Shown: positions 35,060-43,042 of the stretch, piece after piece | How the letters are laid out: each line of letters opens with the position of its first letter | Numbering within the stretch: the stretch's first letter is position 1 | DNA from: CBDDKU01 sp965230375 | GTDB taxonomy: Bacteria > Bacteroidota > Bacteroidia > Flavobacteriales_D > Cryomorphaceae | DNA: 64,000 nucleotides | NCBI GenBank assembly: GCA_965230375.1 | Contig: CBDDKU010000025.1 | Span: forward strand, 143,805 to 207,804 | Direction: 5' to 3' | Position numbers and translations under genes: made by a program | The notes under the pieces: generated by a model | Database searches by the model: none | What the model was told of the DNA's origin: nothing | Seen by the model: the letters and a program-made list of their open reading frames with translations, nothing else

Positions 35060-35602
35060 TCATAAGACATGCATGTACAAGAGAGATTTTTTAAAATCAA
35101 GTTCTTCAGATAAAATGAAAAGCTCAAATAGAGCCTTTCGACCGTTATTTGAAACTTCAAGTTTTACTATCTGGGAATAGTATCCAATAAAATAACCGCC
35201 GTTCCTTGTGTCTAATACCTCACAATTCTCTAGATAAATCTGATTCAAGGACTGATAAACTGATTTAACTTCTTTGAATTTCTTTCTAATGGATTTTGAA
35301 TAGCCCTTTGCCATCTCATCCCATTCATCAAGTGATATACCTCCCATACTTGAATGATCGAGAAGTAACTGGCTTAGAAAAATGGTGTAAGTGCTTTCCA
35401 ATTCATCAAGGAAGTCAGGTGAATTGTAGAGAGTCGTGAACTGGGGCAGTAATTCGTTTTCAATCTGTTCACTGCTGAGCGTGTAGATCACATAGCTAGT
35501 GTCAGTGAGCCCTGAAAAATCTGTGAAACTAAGTTCTAAATTCAATTGACAAAAGAGCCTTGAACTAATGACAATAAATAATAAACTGAAAAATGTTTTC
35601 AT
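35060..35602 (-). CDS. Secreted protein of unknown function
   Basis: A 180-residue protein with a signal peptide (MKTFFSLLFIVISSRLFCQ). The ATG at 35600-35602 is used because the longer frame places 16 charged residues before the signal. The mature part looks helical, with an acidic start and SIRKKFKEVKSVYQSLNQIY in the middle. It resembles nothing I recognise. It is the most downstream unit of the second cassette-like run; no inverted repeat is evident after its stop. Confidence 0.6.
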   Translation of the reverse strand: MKTFFSLLFIVISSRLFCQLNLELSFTDFSGLTDTSYVIYTLSSEQIENELLPQFTTLYNSPDFLDELESTYTIFLSQLLLDHSSMGGISLDEWDEMAKGYSKSIRKKFKEVKSVYQSLNQIYLENCEVLDTRNGGYFIGYYSQIVKLEVSNNGRKALFELFILSEELDFKKSLLYMHVL

Positions 35603-35682
35603 TGACGTTCTTTCAAACGTTCTAAAAAGCCCTGATATTTTGAGTCTCACAAATGAATAGAATCTAGCGCTTATTGTTGGAG

Positions 35683-35747
35683 CATATTTGAACGAACTTT
35701 CTCATCAAATATGGGCGTTCAAAGAGAATCAACTTCCCAGCTTCACT
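35683..35747. repeat. Nested inverted repeats upstream of a secreted-protein gene
   Basis: CATATTTGA (35683-35691) mirrors TCAAATATG (35705-35713), and TTGAACG (35688-35694) mirrors CGTTCAA (35716-35722); the two pairs overlap and cannot form at once. CTTTCTCATCAAATATG (35697-35713) and AGCTTCACT (35739-35747) resemble pieces of the array leaders, in rearranged order. Confidence 0.5.
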
Positions 35748-35753
35748 AAGTTC

Positions 35754-36059
35754 TTATTTTTTGAACACTGGATTATTTCTCAGTAATCTCATACTGTGAT
35801 GTACGGTCAAAACTACTACCATCCTGTTTGATTGTATATGGTATATGATTCGATAATTGCCTAATATTAATTCTCGCGTCGATGGATCACTTAGCTCGGG
35901 TACAACTCTTCCAGCTAGTGGTTGTGTCTCAAGTATTTCTGCCCTTTCAAAAAATCTTTGTGTCTGGATGCGGGCAAAAGAGAGACTATCTCTGGAAATA
36001 TAGTCAGCAATGCTTTCGATGTCCTCTATAGCCTGATCCGTCCACCTTACTTCAGCCAT
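35754..36059 (-). CDS. ParE/RelE-type toxin
   Basis: A 101-residue protein with the ParE fold pattern: VRWTDQAIEDIESIADYI at the start, ILETQPLAGRVVPEL in the centre, and the strand pair RELILGNYRIIYHIQ plus VVVLTVHHSMRLL. ParE-type toxins inhibit gyrase, whereas RelE-type ones cleave mRNA; sequence alone does not settle which applies. Its start lies inside the antitoxin gene (13-base overlap), so the two are coupled. The module sits in the second cassette-like run. Confidence 0.88.
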   Translation of the reverse strand: MAEVRWTDQAIEDIESIADYISRDSLSFARIQTQRFFERAEILETQPLAGRVVPELSDPSTRELILGNYRIIYHIQSNRMVVVLTVHHSMRLLRNNPVFKK

Positions 36060-36229
36060 TTCTTTAATTTATCCTTGGCTTCATCTGTAGTGCTCAACTT
36101 ACCAGAGTTTGACTGATCAAGTCCTATCTCAATTTTATTTAGCAAAACTATTCTATCAAAAAGCTCTTCGATAGAGAAAGTCTCTGGCAAATCCTTAAGT
36201 GTTTGCAATATTTTATCCTTCGTCAACAT
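36047..36229 (-). CDS. Short antitoxin paired with the ParE-type toxin
   Basis: A 60-residue protein encoded directly before, and overlapping, the toxin gene. It has an amphipathic N-terminus (TKDKILQTLKDLPETFSIEEL) and a basic C-terminal tail (AKDKLKKWLK). This is the usual size and position of small antitoxins that neutralise ParE toxins; the fold is not assigned. It should bind both the toxin and its own promoter. Confidence 0.75.
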   Translation of the reverse strand: MLTKDKILQTLKDLPETFSIEELFDRIVLLNKIEIGLDQSNSGKLSTTDEAKDKLKKWLK

Positions 36230-36253
36230 AGGGCCTATTTTTACTCTAAGTTA

Positions 36254-36298
36254 CAACTTTCAATTTTGAGGATTTACGATGCGTTTTGGTAAATGTTG
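36254..36298 (-). repeat. Weak attC-like inverted repeat
   Basis: Plus strand: CAAC (36254-36257), ATTTAC (36272-36277), GTAAAT (36289-36294) and GTTG (36295-36298). The outer boxes and inner arms are both inverted repeats with asymmetric spacers (14 versus 0 bases), the same layout as the stronger elements. Its small size makes chance possible. Confidence 0.35.
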
Positions 36299-36325
36299 CT
36301 TCAGTTTACTTGAGTCTGTTTTGTT

Positions 36326-37246
36326 TTATCTAGAAGGCGAAGTGATTCTACTGTTTCTGAGAGCTTCTAATTTGGCAATGTTTAATTTAATCGAGTTTAA
36401 CTCAACGATGATTAGGCCAAGTGGTCTGCGAAAGAATTTGGATTGTTCCCAATTCACCTTGGTACCATAATAGTCCCGTATTGGTTCTCTGTCTATACTG
36501 TAGAATGGGAAACACATGCTTACATATTCTCTTTGTTTGTACTTGTCTAAAAATGAAAACAAATGATTTCTAATCTTAACGGCTGAAAATCTGGTGTTTT
36601 TGGGAGGCATAAAATCTCCGAAAAGTATCTCCGTAGCATATTTATGCGCCAACAGTGAGTCTACACTTCCCCAACATGTGGTAGAATCATATTGTATTTC
36701 ATAGTGTGAAAGTAAGTCTGCTCTAGCTGAATCAATAAAGGAGATTAACTGCTGAGCATCTTTTGAAAAGGAGAATGAATTGTTGTAGCTTTTGAATTGG
36801 TTCTCGGTTTGGTCTATTTGCATAGCAATTTCCACTTTCCATCCATGGAGTAATACTTCTTCCTTCGACAATTCAATTGTGGTTTCCCAGCTTGTTTTTT
36901 TGATATCAGCGCAATCATCATCGGCGCATATCTTTCCCGAGGAGTCACTCAACAATTCTAGGCGAAGTTGTTCTCTTTTATCTAAGACAACTATGTCAAA
37001 GAGCAATTGGTCTTTTTTGAATGTCAGGTCTGCAATAGGATAAGTATGATCATGTGAGATAAAAGTGTCGCATCGAGAATGAATGTATTCAAACCTAGCA
37101 AGGGAGTCCTTCATAACTTGAAATACGCCTAAAACTCTTCCATCTTCAATATGTTCCCAATTCCCGAAAAATGTCTCTTCCTGATCGGTACAAGCTATAT
37201 TGGTTAGCACGATAACTACCAAAAATATTCGAAGTACTTTCTTCAT
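36326..37246 (-). CDS. Lipoprotein of unknown function
   Basis: A 306-residue protein with a type II signal (VVIVLTNIAC, Cys 19). The N-terminal part, FFGNWEHIEDGRVLGVFQV, resembles a lipocalin-like strand pattern. Later there is CADDDCADIKK (paired Cys), a long central region with FSFSKDAQQLISFIDSARA, and the C-terminal QSKFFRRPLGLIIVEL. No family recognised. It belongs to the second cassette-like run. Confidence 0.6.
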   Translation of the reverse strand: MKKVLRIFLVVIVLTNIACTDQEETFFGNWEHIEDGRVLGVFQVMKDSLARFEYIHSRCDTFISHDHTYPIADLTFKKDQLLFDIVVLDKREQLRLELLSDSSGKICADDDCADIKKTSWETTIELSKEEVLLHGWKVEIAMQIDQTENQFKSYNNSFSFSKDAQQLISFIDSARADLLSHYEIQYDSTTCWGSVDSLLAHKYATEILFGDFMPPKNTRFSAVKIRNHLFSFLDKYKQREYVSMCFPFYSIDREPIRDYYGTKVNWEQSKFFRRPLGLIIVELNSIKLNIAKLEALRNSRITSPSR

Positions 37247-37497
37247 GTTTATCCATCATTCATAAAAATGAGTCAGATAGCTGACACATCCGAAATCGGT
37301 CACTAACTCTGGCTGATCATTCGTATAGAAAACCACACGAGCAGCTATGGTATTGGTCGCTTTTCAAGGTGTTTAAAACGGTAGAGAACTTTACTTTTCT
37401 GGGGGTGTGGTTCATTTTTGATTAGTAATGGCGCAGAGTTTGGCTATGCACAGAATACCGAAGTACATCGGCGCACTGCCTTGGCTGATCTTAGTTT

Positions 37498-38028
37498 TTA
37501 TTTCATTTTTTCAATCATTTCGCATGCAGTTGCGAATTCCAGTTTACAAGCTTTCAATAAATCTCTCTCAGACTCTTCATATCGACCACTATACAGATAA
37601 CAAGAGCTTCTTTGATAGTAATAGAGACCAAATGTAGAGTCTAACCTAATGGCATTTCCGAGGTATTGAATGGCTTTATTGCTTGCCTGATCATCAGTTA
37701 TTTTTCTGGAATTTGACATGACTCCACTTCTTAGCATATACTGGTAAGCTACTTCGTATTGAATACTCGGTTGTGCACTGTCTATACTTAAAGATTTAAG
37801 GAAATAGCCTAAGGCTTCATCTTCATATATGTCTAAGAAACCAATTCTGTTTAGAGCAAAAGTATTCAGGCTATCGTATTCTAAAATTTGCAAACAGTAT
37901 TGCTTCGATTTATCATGTTTTGACCTTTGAGCCTTTCGAATCTTCCTTTCGATCAACTCAGTTTGCGTTGGAGGAGAGCAACTGAAAGTAATCATTAAAA
38001 GAAACGCAATGATAAAATGAAGCTTCAC
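37498..38028 (-). CDS. TPR-like lipoprotein
   Basis: A 176-residue lipoprotein. There is no ATG before the signal; the GTG at 38026-38028 yields a compact type II signal (KLHFIIAFLLMITFSC). The mature part has TPR-like helices: CLQILEYDSLNTFALNRIGF, EALGYFLKSLSID, AIQYLGNAIRLDSTFGLYYY and GRYEESERDLLKACKLE. It is probably a protein-interaction module at the membrane. It lies in the second run; GGCTATGCACAGAATAC downstream (plus strand near 37440) resembles the cassette-end motif. Confidence 0.65.
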   Translation of the reverse strand: MKLHFIIAFLLMITFSCSPPTQTELIERKIRKAQRSKHDKSKQYCLQILEYDSLNTFALNRIGFLDIYEDEALGYFLKSLSIDSAQPSIQYEVAYQYMLRSGVMSNSRKITDDQASNKAIQYLGNAIRLDSTFGLYYYQRSSCYLYSGRYEESERDLLKACKLEFATACEMIEKMK

Positions 38029-38102
38029 CAGTTTTCTGTTTTTGACATCGGGAGTCCCCGCAAACCCCACCAATTTAGTTTAAATCTTTTATTATTTGCT
38101 TA

Positions 38103-38136
38103 ACGGGATTCCCGTCGATTCGGGAGGATTAGTGCA
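38103..38136 (+). repeat. Left direct repeat flanking the YefM-YoeB module
   Basis: A 34-base segment beginning ACGGGATTCCCG and ending AGTGCA matches 38885-38918 at about 26 positions. Each copy also contains a small palindrome (CGGGATTCCCG or CGGGGTTCCCG) and a TCGGGA end. Confidence 0.5.
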
Positions 38137-38190
38137 ATGCCTGCTGACATAAATCGTCAGTTTAGATACCGTTGTTAAACACCAACATTT

Positions 38191-38448
38191 TTAATCGTAG
38201 TGATATCGACACTTCGCTATAAGAATGTCATCTCCTTTGACCTGATATATAAGACGGTGCTCATCATCAATGCGACGTGACCAAAACCCAGAATACTTGA
38301 ATTTCAAGGGTTCTGGTTTTCCAATTCCTTCGTAGGGATCTCGAGAAATGCTTTTGAGCAATTCATTTATGCGCTTGAGCTTTTTCTTATCTGTTTTTTG
38401 CCAATACAAATAATCTTCCCAGGATTCATCAACGAAAATGTACCGCAT
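38191..38448 (-). CDS. yoeB: Txe/YoeB-family mRNA interferase toxin
   Basis: An 85-residue toxin with the YoeB signature: FVDESWEDYLYWQKTDKK at the start, INELLKSISRDPYEGIGKPE, LKFKYSGFWSRRIDDEHRLI and the C-terminal AKCRYHYD. The basic and His/Tyr residues of the ribosome-dependent endoribonuclease site are present (E in DDEH, R in HRLIY, HY at the end). It cleaves mRNA on the ribosome. Its start overlaps the antitoxin stop by one base. It is one of two complete toxin-antitoxin modules in this run. Confidence 0.93.
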   Translation of the reverse strand: MRYIFVDESWEDYLYWQKTDKKKLKRINELLKSISRDPYEGIGKPEPLKFKYSGFWSRRIDDEHRLIYQVKGDDILIAKCRYHYD

Positions 38449-38699
38449 TACTCAATCAAGTTTTTGCTTGACGATTCACCACTTTTTAATTTTTGAATAG
38501 CAGCATCTAAACGCTCTTCATTCCTTCTGGAAGAAAGTTCGTGCTGGGTGGCGGTTAATGAATTGTACTCCGCCAAAGACATGATCACAACACCATTGTC
38601 TTTTCCTCGATTTATGATCAAGGTCTCGTAATTCTTGGTCACCTTATCGAAGTAATTCTTCATGTCCTTTCTGAACTCTGAAATGGTTGTTGTCAGCAT
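38448..38699 (-). CDS. yefM: YefM/Phd-family antitoxin
   Basis: An 83-residue antitoxin. The N-terminal DNA-binding/dimerisation part is TTTISEFRKDMKNYFDKV with LIINRGKDNGVVIMSLAEYN, the hallmark of YefM; the C-terminal acidic tail (QKLKSGESSSKNLIE) should wrap the toxin. It is transcribed first, ahead of yoeB. Upstream it has four regularly spaced TGTACA-like operator sites. Confidence 0.93.
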   Translation of the reverse strand: MLTTTISEFRKDMKNYFDKVTKNYETLIINRGKDNGVVIMSLAEYNSLTATQHELSSRRNEERLDAAIQKLKSGESSSKNLIE

Positions 38700-38713
38700 A
38701 TCACACTTTTAAA

Positions 38714-38755
38714 TGTACAATAAAACGTACGTTATCATGTACAAAAATATGTACA
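38714..38755. promoter_or_regulatory. yefM-yoeB operator: four TGTACA-like sites at 12-bp spacing
   Basis: TGTACA occurs at 38714-38719, 38738-38743 and 38750-38755, and CGTACG at 38726-38731. All four are palindromic and their centres are exactly 12 bases apart. E. coli YefM binds palindromes with TGTACA cores set about one helical turn apart, so this is very probably the autoregulatory operator. Confidence 0.8.
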
Positions 38756-38828
38756 AAATGGTGATTTAGCAAATTGTGAATGGAGCTGGTTTCAATGCCG
38801 CGGTCGATATCCATTACTAGAGACTCAG

Positions 38829-38860
38829 GACAAAAACAAAGCCCGCTAAAACGGGCTTAA
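38829..38860 (-). terminator. Intrinsic terminator downstream of the MORN-like lipoprotein gene
   Basis: On the minus strand AAGCCCG (38852-38858) and CGGGCTT (38839-38845) form a seven-pair stem with a six-base loop, followed by TTGTTTTTG. It separates the lipoprotein gene from yefM-yoeB. Confidence 0.75.
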
Positions 38861-38884
38861 ATCTGGTGAGTTTTTGAGCGCTGG

Positions 38885-38918
38885 ACGGGGTTCCCGACGC
38901 ATCGGGACAAGTGGTGCA
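38885..38918 (+). repeat. Right direct repeat flanking the YefM-YoeB module
   Basis: Begins ACGGGGTTCCCG, contains ATCGGGA and ends GTGGTGCA. It is the partner of 38103-38136, in the same orientation, with the toxin-antitoxin module and its operator between them. Confidence 0.5.
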
Positions 38919-38963
38919 GGTCTCCGCCTTTGGCGTGATCAGCTACCAATGTTATGTGTAGTT

Positions 38964-39464
38964 TTATTCTTCCCATTTGGTGTTCGGCTCAACATTCAAT
39001 ACTTCATCTTTTACTAACGAGCCGTGATCATATCTTCCAATTATTCTAATACTTCCATTTTCATGATAGCAATTGTATTTCCCGTGTCGATTGCCGTTTT
39101 CATCTCTGGGAAAGATGCAAGTCGCTTGTCCATTATCAAAGTATTCTATTGCGTTCAACTCTTTTCCATCCTTCAAGTATTGAATAAACCGAACATGACC
39201 TGTTGATTTGTCTTGATAGATTTCAAAGCTGAAAGAAACATTCTGCAGAGTATAAATGGTATGATTTACAATTTCCTTTTCTTCAGTGTCTTTAGAATCT
39301 GCCATCGCCGATATTCGCGACAGAATCTCTTCGTCATCTATTTTCCTCTGTTCGAAAAGCCACTCCGCGAATTCTTCTATTTCTCTCGTTGTCACAGTAT
39401 TATTCCGCGAATCACATGAGAAGGCGAGCAATAAAATAATTAGAGAAAGGAGGGATAATCTCAT
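38964..39464 (-). CDS. Lipoprotein with MORN-like repeats
   Basis: A 166-residue lipoprotein (LILLLAFSC, Cys 17). The N-terminal part is helical and charged. The C-terminal half contains MORN_2-type repeats: LKDGKELNAIEYFDNGQ, NGNRHGKYNCYHENGS and GRYDHGSLVKDEVL. Such repeats are common in Bacteroidota lipoproteins and in some toxin-antitoxin proteins; the role here is unknown. The unit is bounded by a GTTAGTC box upstream and a hairpin terminator downstream. Confidence 0.68.
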   Translation of the reverse strand: MRLSLLSLIILLLAFSCDSRNNTVTTREIEEFAEWLFEQRKIDDEEILSRISAMADSKDTEEKEIVNHTIYTLQNVSFSFEIYQDKSTGHVRFIQYLKDGKELNAIEYFDNGQATCIFPRDENGNRHGKYNCYHENGSIRIIGRYDHGSLVKDEVLNVEPNTKWEE

Positions 39465-39479
39465 ATTTTAAAATTTCGA

Positions 39480-39543
39480 CTAACGGCGAGTATAAGATGT
39501 CGTAGCTGACGGTAGGAAACTATGCATTCTTATACAATGTTGG
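39480..39543 (-). repeat. attC-like imperfect inverted repeat 6
   Basis: Plus strand: CTAAC (39480-39484), GTATAAGA (39490-39497), TCTTATAC (39528-39535) and GTTGG (39539-39543). The eight-base inner arms are perfectly inverted; outer-box spacers are five and three bases. The ACTATGCATTCTTATACAA text resembles the ends of repeats 2 and 3. The GTTGG box lies in the last codons of the upstream gene. Confidence 0.7.
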
Positions 39544-40426
39544 TTGCAGTATTCATTTTTTTTTGAATGAATTTTTCATGCATTCGGTCAAGACTGTAAG
39601 CTCGTTCAGCAATATCAAGAATCACTTTCAGGAGTTCATCTTTATTTTCATCATTGGGTAACAGTCGATTCACATAGCTTTGAAGACCATCACAGCAGAA
39701 AAAGATTGCACAGGATAAAATCTGAAGTCTTGGCATAGACCAATCAGAATTAGGATAGAAACCACCATCTTTCTTCTCGAGATTGTAAAGTATTAAATCT
39801 TGCCAATTACCGTGTATCGAATGACTGGCTGTGCCATAGATTAAAGCATAAGCTTGTGGGTCGATGATATCTGATAACCTACTTTTTAATTTCTTTTCCC
39901 ACTTTGATGATTTGTTGAGTTCATTTTCACTAAAATCAGCATCATCAAAGGCTTTTTTAATTGAGTGAATTATCCTTTCTTCAATGGGTTCTAGTACATC
40001 CTTGTCTGAAGTATTTGATTTAAGAATCTCCAAAACTTGCCGTTCGGTTTGCAAAGAATGCTTTATGTAATGACGCAAGGTGTGTTCGTCAGCATATTTC
40101 AAGAAATATTTCAGGTTTATAAAAGTTTCGGCCAGACACCTAAACATTATCATAGTAGTCTCTAACCGAGCTTGAGCATACTGTTCAATGAAGCCTATAC
40201 AGAGCTTACCAAGTCGAACAAGCGAACCAATGATTACTGCTTCTTCCTTAGAATAAGGAATTTCGACTCCTTGTTTGTCCACTTTAAATCCACTGGAGAT
40301 AGAAATTATTAGATCACCTATTTCCTTAAAAATTTCAACGCCCAATTGATTGAATTCATTTTCATCTTCCAAAGGTTTAGATGGAAGCAACGTCTTTTTA
40401 ACTCTATCGCTCAAGTATGGGTTCAT
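39530..40426 (-). CDS. DUF5677-like protein
   Basis: A 298-residue, probably cytoplasmic helical protein. It has the layout of DUF5677 proteins: a central helix pair with RLETTMIMFRCLAETFINLKY, the segment YALIYGTASHSIHGNWQD near residue 200, and a helical end. HEPN-like folds in this class often act in defence or RNA cleavage, but no RxxxxH site can be claimed here. It is the first gene after the second leader; the 5' box is GTTGGGC and the 3' box CCAAC. Confidence 0.6.
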   Translation of the reverse strand: MNPYLSDRVKKTLLPSKPLEDENEFNQLGVEIFKEIGDLIISISSGFKVDKQGVEIPYSKEEAVIIGSLVRLGKLCIGFIEQYAQARLETTMIMFRCLAETFINLKYFLKYADEHTLRHYIKHSLQTERQVLEILKSNTSDKDVLEPIEERIIHSIKKAFDDADFSENELNKSSKWEKKLKSRLSDIIDPQAYALIYGTASHSIHGNWQDLILYNLEKKDGGFYPNSDWSMPRLQILSCAIFFCCDGLQSYVNRLLPNDENKDELLKVILDIAERAYSLDRMHEKFIQKKMNTATNIV

Positions 40427-40440
40427 TCAGTTTTTATTGC

Positions 40441-40610
40441 GCCCAACTGATAATAACACACCCCGTGTGATATACCGCTATGGTTTTGTTTTTTGTAATT
40501 CCTATTCATTCAACATCTAGCCGTTTTTAAACGTCTAAACAGGAATAATTTTCTCCAAACAACTGCCAGCCTGTCCACCCGAATTCGTCCTTCCCAAATA
40601 TGCGAAAAAA
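40441..40610 (-). promoter_or_regulatory. Leader at the head of the second cassette-like run
   Basis: Plus-strand landmarks: GCCCAAC (40441-40447), a hairpin-prone CACACCCCGTGTG (40456-40468), TAGCCGTTTTTAAACGT from 40518, then CGTCCTTCCCAAATATGCGA from 40586. The distance from TAGCCGTT to CGTCC is 68 bases here and 67 in the first leader. ATTG(C/T)GCCCAAC is shared too. The proximal hairpins differ in sequence but occupy the same place. Confidence 0.55.
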
Positions 40611-40671
40611 TGATCAAAGCACCGTTTGGCCAATCCCATTAAAAACTCGGGTAAAAACTCTCTAAATCACC

Positions 40672-40702
40672 TTTGATAAACCATACTCGGTACGTACATT
40701 TG
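40672..40702 (+). promoter_or_regulatory. Consensus Bacteroidota promoter of sucC
   Basis: TTTG (40672-40675), exactly 19 bases, then TACATTTG (40695-40702): a perfect match to TTTG-N19-TAnnTTTG. The sucC ATG at 40723 follows 20 bases later. Confidence 0.85.
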
Positions 40703-40722
40703 CCGCAAACAACGTTCAAGGA

Positions 40723-41913
40723 ATGAATCTTCACGAATACCAGGGAAAATCTATATTGGCATCTTACGGAGTTGCCATCCAAAGAGGTCTGGTAGCTGAT
40801 ACGCCAGAAGAAGCGGTAGAAGCTGCTAAAAAAATCAATGAAGAAACGGGATCAGAGTGGTTTGTGGTTAAGGCGCAAATTCACGCTGGTGGTCGTGGTA
40901 AAGGTGGTGGGGTGAAACTCGCTAAGAGTTACGATGATGTGAACTCAATCTCTTCTGATATTATCGGAATGCAGTTGATCACACCGCAAACGCCTCCTAC
41001 AGGAAAGAAAGTAAACAAGGTGCTCGTTGCTGAGGATGTATACTATCCAGGCGACAACGAGCCGAGTGAAATATACATGTCTGTGCTTCTAGATAGAGCC
41101 AAGGGTCGCGTGACGATCATGTACTCTACTGAAGGTGGTATGGACATCGAAGCGGTAGCTGAAAAGACACCGCACTTGATCTTTAAAGAAGAGATCGATC
41201 CAGCCGTTGGAATTCAAGGATTCCAGTGTCGTAAGATCGCTTTCAATCTGGGGCTTTCAGGAAAGGCGTTTAAGGAAATGACCAAATTTGTGGCTAACCT
41301 TTACAAAGCTTACATCGGATGTGATGCAAGCCTTTTCGAAATCAACCCGGTACTTAAAACATCTGACGACCGCATCATCGCCGTTGACTCAAAAGTAACG
41401 CTTGATGCCAACGCACTTTACCGTCACCCAGACTACGCAGAAATGCGTGACTTGACGGAAGAAGATCCAACAGAAGTGGAAGCTGGAGCCGTAGGACTCA
41501 ACTACGTACAACTCGACGGAAACGTAGGGTGTATGGTAAACGGAGCTGGTCTGGCCATGGCTACGATGGATATCATCAAGCTTTCGGGTGGAGAGCCAGC
41601 AAACTTCCTCGATGTTGGGGGTACAGCTGACGCAAAACGCGTTGAGACGGCTTTCAGAATCATCTTGAAAGACACAAAGGTGAAAGCCATTTTGGTAAAC
41701 ATCTTTGGTGGTATCGTACGTTGCGATCGTGTTGCTCAGGGTATCGTTGATGCCTACAACAACATTGGTGACATCAACGTGCCGATCATCGTTCGCCTTC
41801 AAGGTACAAACGCTGAAGAAGCGAAGAAGCTGATTGATGAGTCAGGTCTTCAAGTACATTCTGCTGTACTGCTTCAAGAAGCTGCCGACAGAGTAAAAGA
41901 AGTATTGGCCTAA
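40723..41913 (+). CDS. sucC: Succinate-CoA ligase (ADP-forming), beta subunit
   Basis: A 396-residue protein matching SucC along its length. It starts MNLHEYQGKSILASYGV, has the ATP-grasp pattern KAQIHAGGRGKGGGVKLA near residues 46-63, and ends with the CoA-ligase region (DVGGTADAKRVETAF, VNIFGGIVRCDRVAQGI). With SucD, not in this window, it makes succinate and ATP from succinyl-CoA in the TCA cycle. AAGGA just before the ATG is a short-spaced ribosome site. The promoter is strong, in line with housekeeping expression. Confidence 0.97.
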   Translation: MNLHEYQGKSILASYGVAIQRGLVADTPEEAVEAAKKINEETGSEWFVVKAQIHAGGRGKGGGVKLAKSYDDVNSISSDIIGMQLITPQTPPTGKKVNKVLVAEDVYYPGDNEPSEIYMSVLLDRAKGRVTIMYSTEGGMDIEAVAEKTPHLIFKEEIDPAVGIQGFQCRKIAFNLGLSGKAFKEMTKFVANLYKAYIGCDASLFEINPVLKTSDDRIIAVDSKVTLDANALYRHPDYAEMRDLTEEDPTEVEAGAVGLNYVQLDGNVGCMVNGAGLAMATMDIIKLSGGEPANFLDVGGTADAKRVETAFRIILKDTKVKAILVNIFGGIVRCDRVAQGIVDAYNNIGDINVPIIVRLQGTNAEEAKKLIDESGLQVHSAVLLQEAADRVKEVLA

Positions 41914-41977
41914 GAATTGCACCTTTGCATGGTGGGGCAGGCGGATAAGATTTTCGCGAAGCCCACGTTATCATACC

Positions 41978-42706
41978 ATGCTGCGATACCTTGTCCTAAT
42001 AATAGCTTTAAGCCCGTTGTGGTTCGCCGTTTCCGCGCAAGTGCCCGAAAACGTCGAATCTCACAACGGGCTTTATATTTTGGAATCGATCGTGGTGGAT
42101 GGCGATACCATTCCCATCGTCACCCTGCGGCCCACGAGCATTTCGGCCAATAGAAGGAAGCGGAGCAAACGCTACCAGCGCAAGCGAAACAAGCTCTTTC
42201 GGAATGTCGTGAAAACCTATCCCTACGCCAAGGTGGCTGGTGAGCTGATCAAGGAGTACAATTACAACCTGGCCGAGTTGGAGACTCAGGCCGAGCGCGA
42301 AGCCTACCTCGATCAATGCGAGGAAGATCTCAAAGCCGAGTTTGATGGCGATCTCCGCAAGATGACCATGAGTCAGGGAAAGGTTCTCGTGAAGCTCATA
42401 GACAGGGAAACGGGAAGGACGAGCTATGAACTGATCAAAGAGCTAAAGAGCGGTTTTACCGCCTTTATGTGGCAGGGAGTGGCGAAGCTATTCGGCAATG
42501 ATTTAAAGTCGAACTACGATCCCGAAAACAACGAGACTGATGAGATCATCGAAGAGATCGTACAGCTGATTGAGACGGGTCAGGTGCCCGTAGAAAAGCG
42601 GGAAGTGAAAACCAAGGCGGCCAGCGAAGTGCTGAGCAATAAAAGTAAACGTCTGGAGCGCAAGATCAAACGCCAAAAGAAGAAGGCTGCAAAGAAGAAC
42701 GGGTAG
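41978..42706 (+). CDS. DUF4294-family exported protein
   Basis: A 242-residue protein with a signal peptide (MLRYLVLIIALSPLWFAVSA). The central part matches DUF4294: VVKTYPYAKVAGELIKEYN, then LKAEFDGDLRKMTMSQGKVL, VKLIDRETGRTSYELIKELK and a KSNYDPENN end. The C-terminal tail is very basic (KRLERKIKRQKKKAAKKNG). It should be periplasmic; function unknown but conserved in the phylum. It lies 64 bases after sucC and may be cotranscribed. Confidence 0.85.
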   Translation: MLRYLVLIIALSPLWFAVSAQVPENVESHNGLYILESIVVDGDTIPIVTLRPTSISANRRKRSKRYQRKRNKLFRNVVKTYPYAKVAGELIKEYNYNLAELETQAEREAYLDQCEEDLKAEFDGDLRKMTMSQGKVLVKLIDRETGRTSYELIKELKSGFTAFMWQGVAKLFGNDLKSNYDPENNETDEIIEEIVQLIETGQVPVEKREVKTKAASEVLSNKSKRLERKIKRQKKKAAKKNG

Positions 42707-43042
42707 TTTCTTCTTCTGACGTTTGACTTGATGCATATCCCTTAAAATACGCAGCACTTTTATGCAAGCTATTTCAATTCGTTATCACGCTGGTAGTATG
42801 AACTAGTTTATAGAAACCTAAATCATCAAGCTGTTTTGATCCTGGAGCCTGATTGGCTCACAGCTTGCAGATATTCTACACTCAAATTCATAAATGAAGT
42901 TGTGAGCCAAACCTCGGCCTTAATTTTATTCTCTTAGAAACTCAGAAATAAGCGAAAGTCCGCCGCACCCATGATTGAGCTCAGGTTTCGGGAGCTACGC
43001 TTCCGCTAAAACCGTTTGCGAGTTTGCCCTTGTTGAATCGGC
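42707..43042. other. 336-bp gap with one inverted repeat
   Basis: No gene or promoter recognised. TTGGCTCACA (42853-42862) is perfectly inverted at TGTGAGCCAA (42901-42910), with a 38-base loop. The outer TTGG...CCAA has the opposite orientation to the attC-like elements, so it is not counted among them. Confidence 0.5.

Noticed and set aside
42853..42910. Inverted repeat TTGGCTCACA / TGTGAGCCAA as another attC-like site
   Set aside because: The box order is TTGG...CCAA, opposite to the attC-like elements, and neighbouring genes are conserved housekeeping ones rather than cassette-like.
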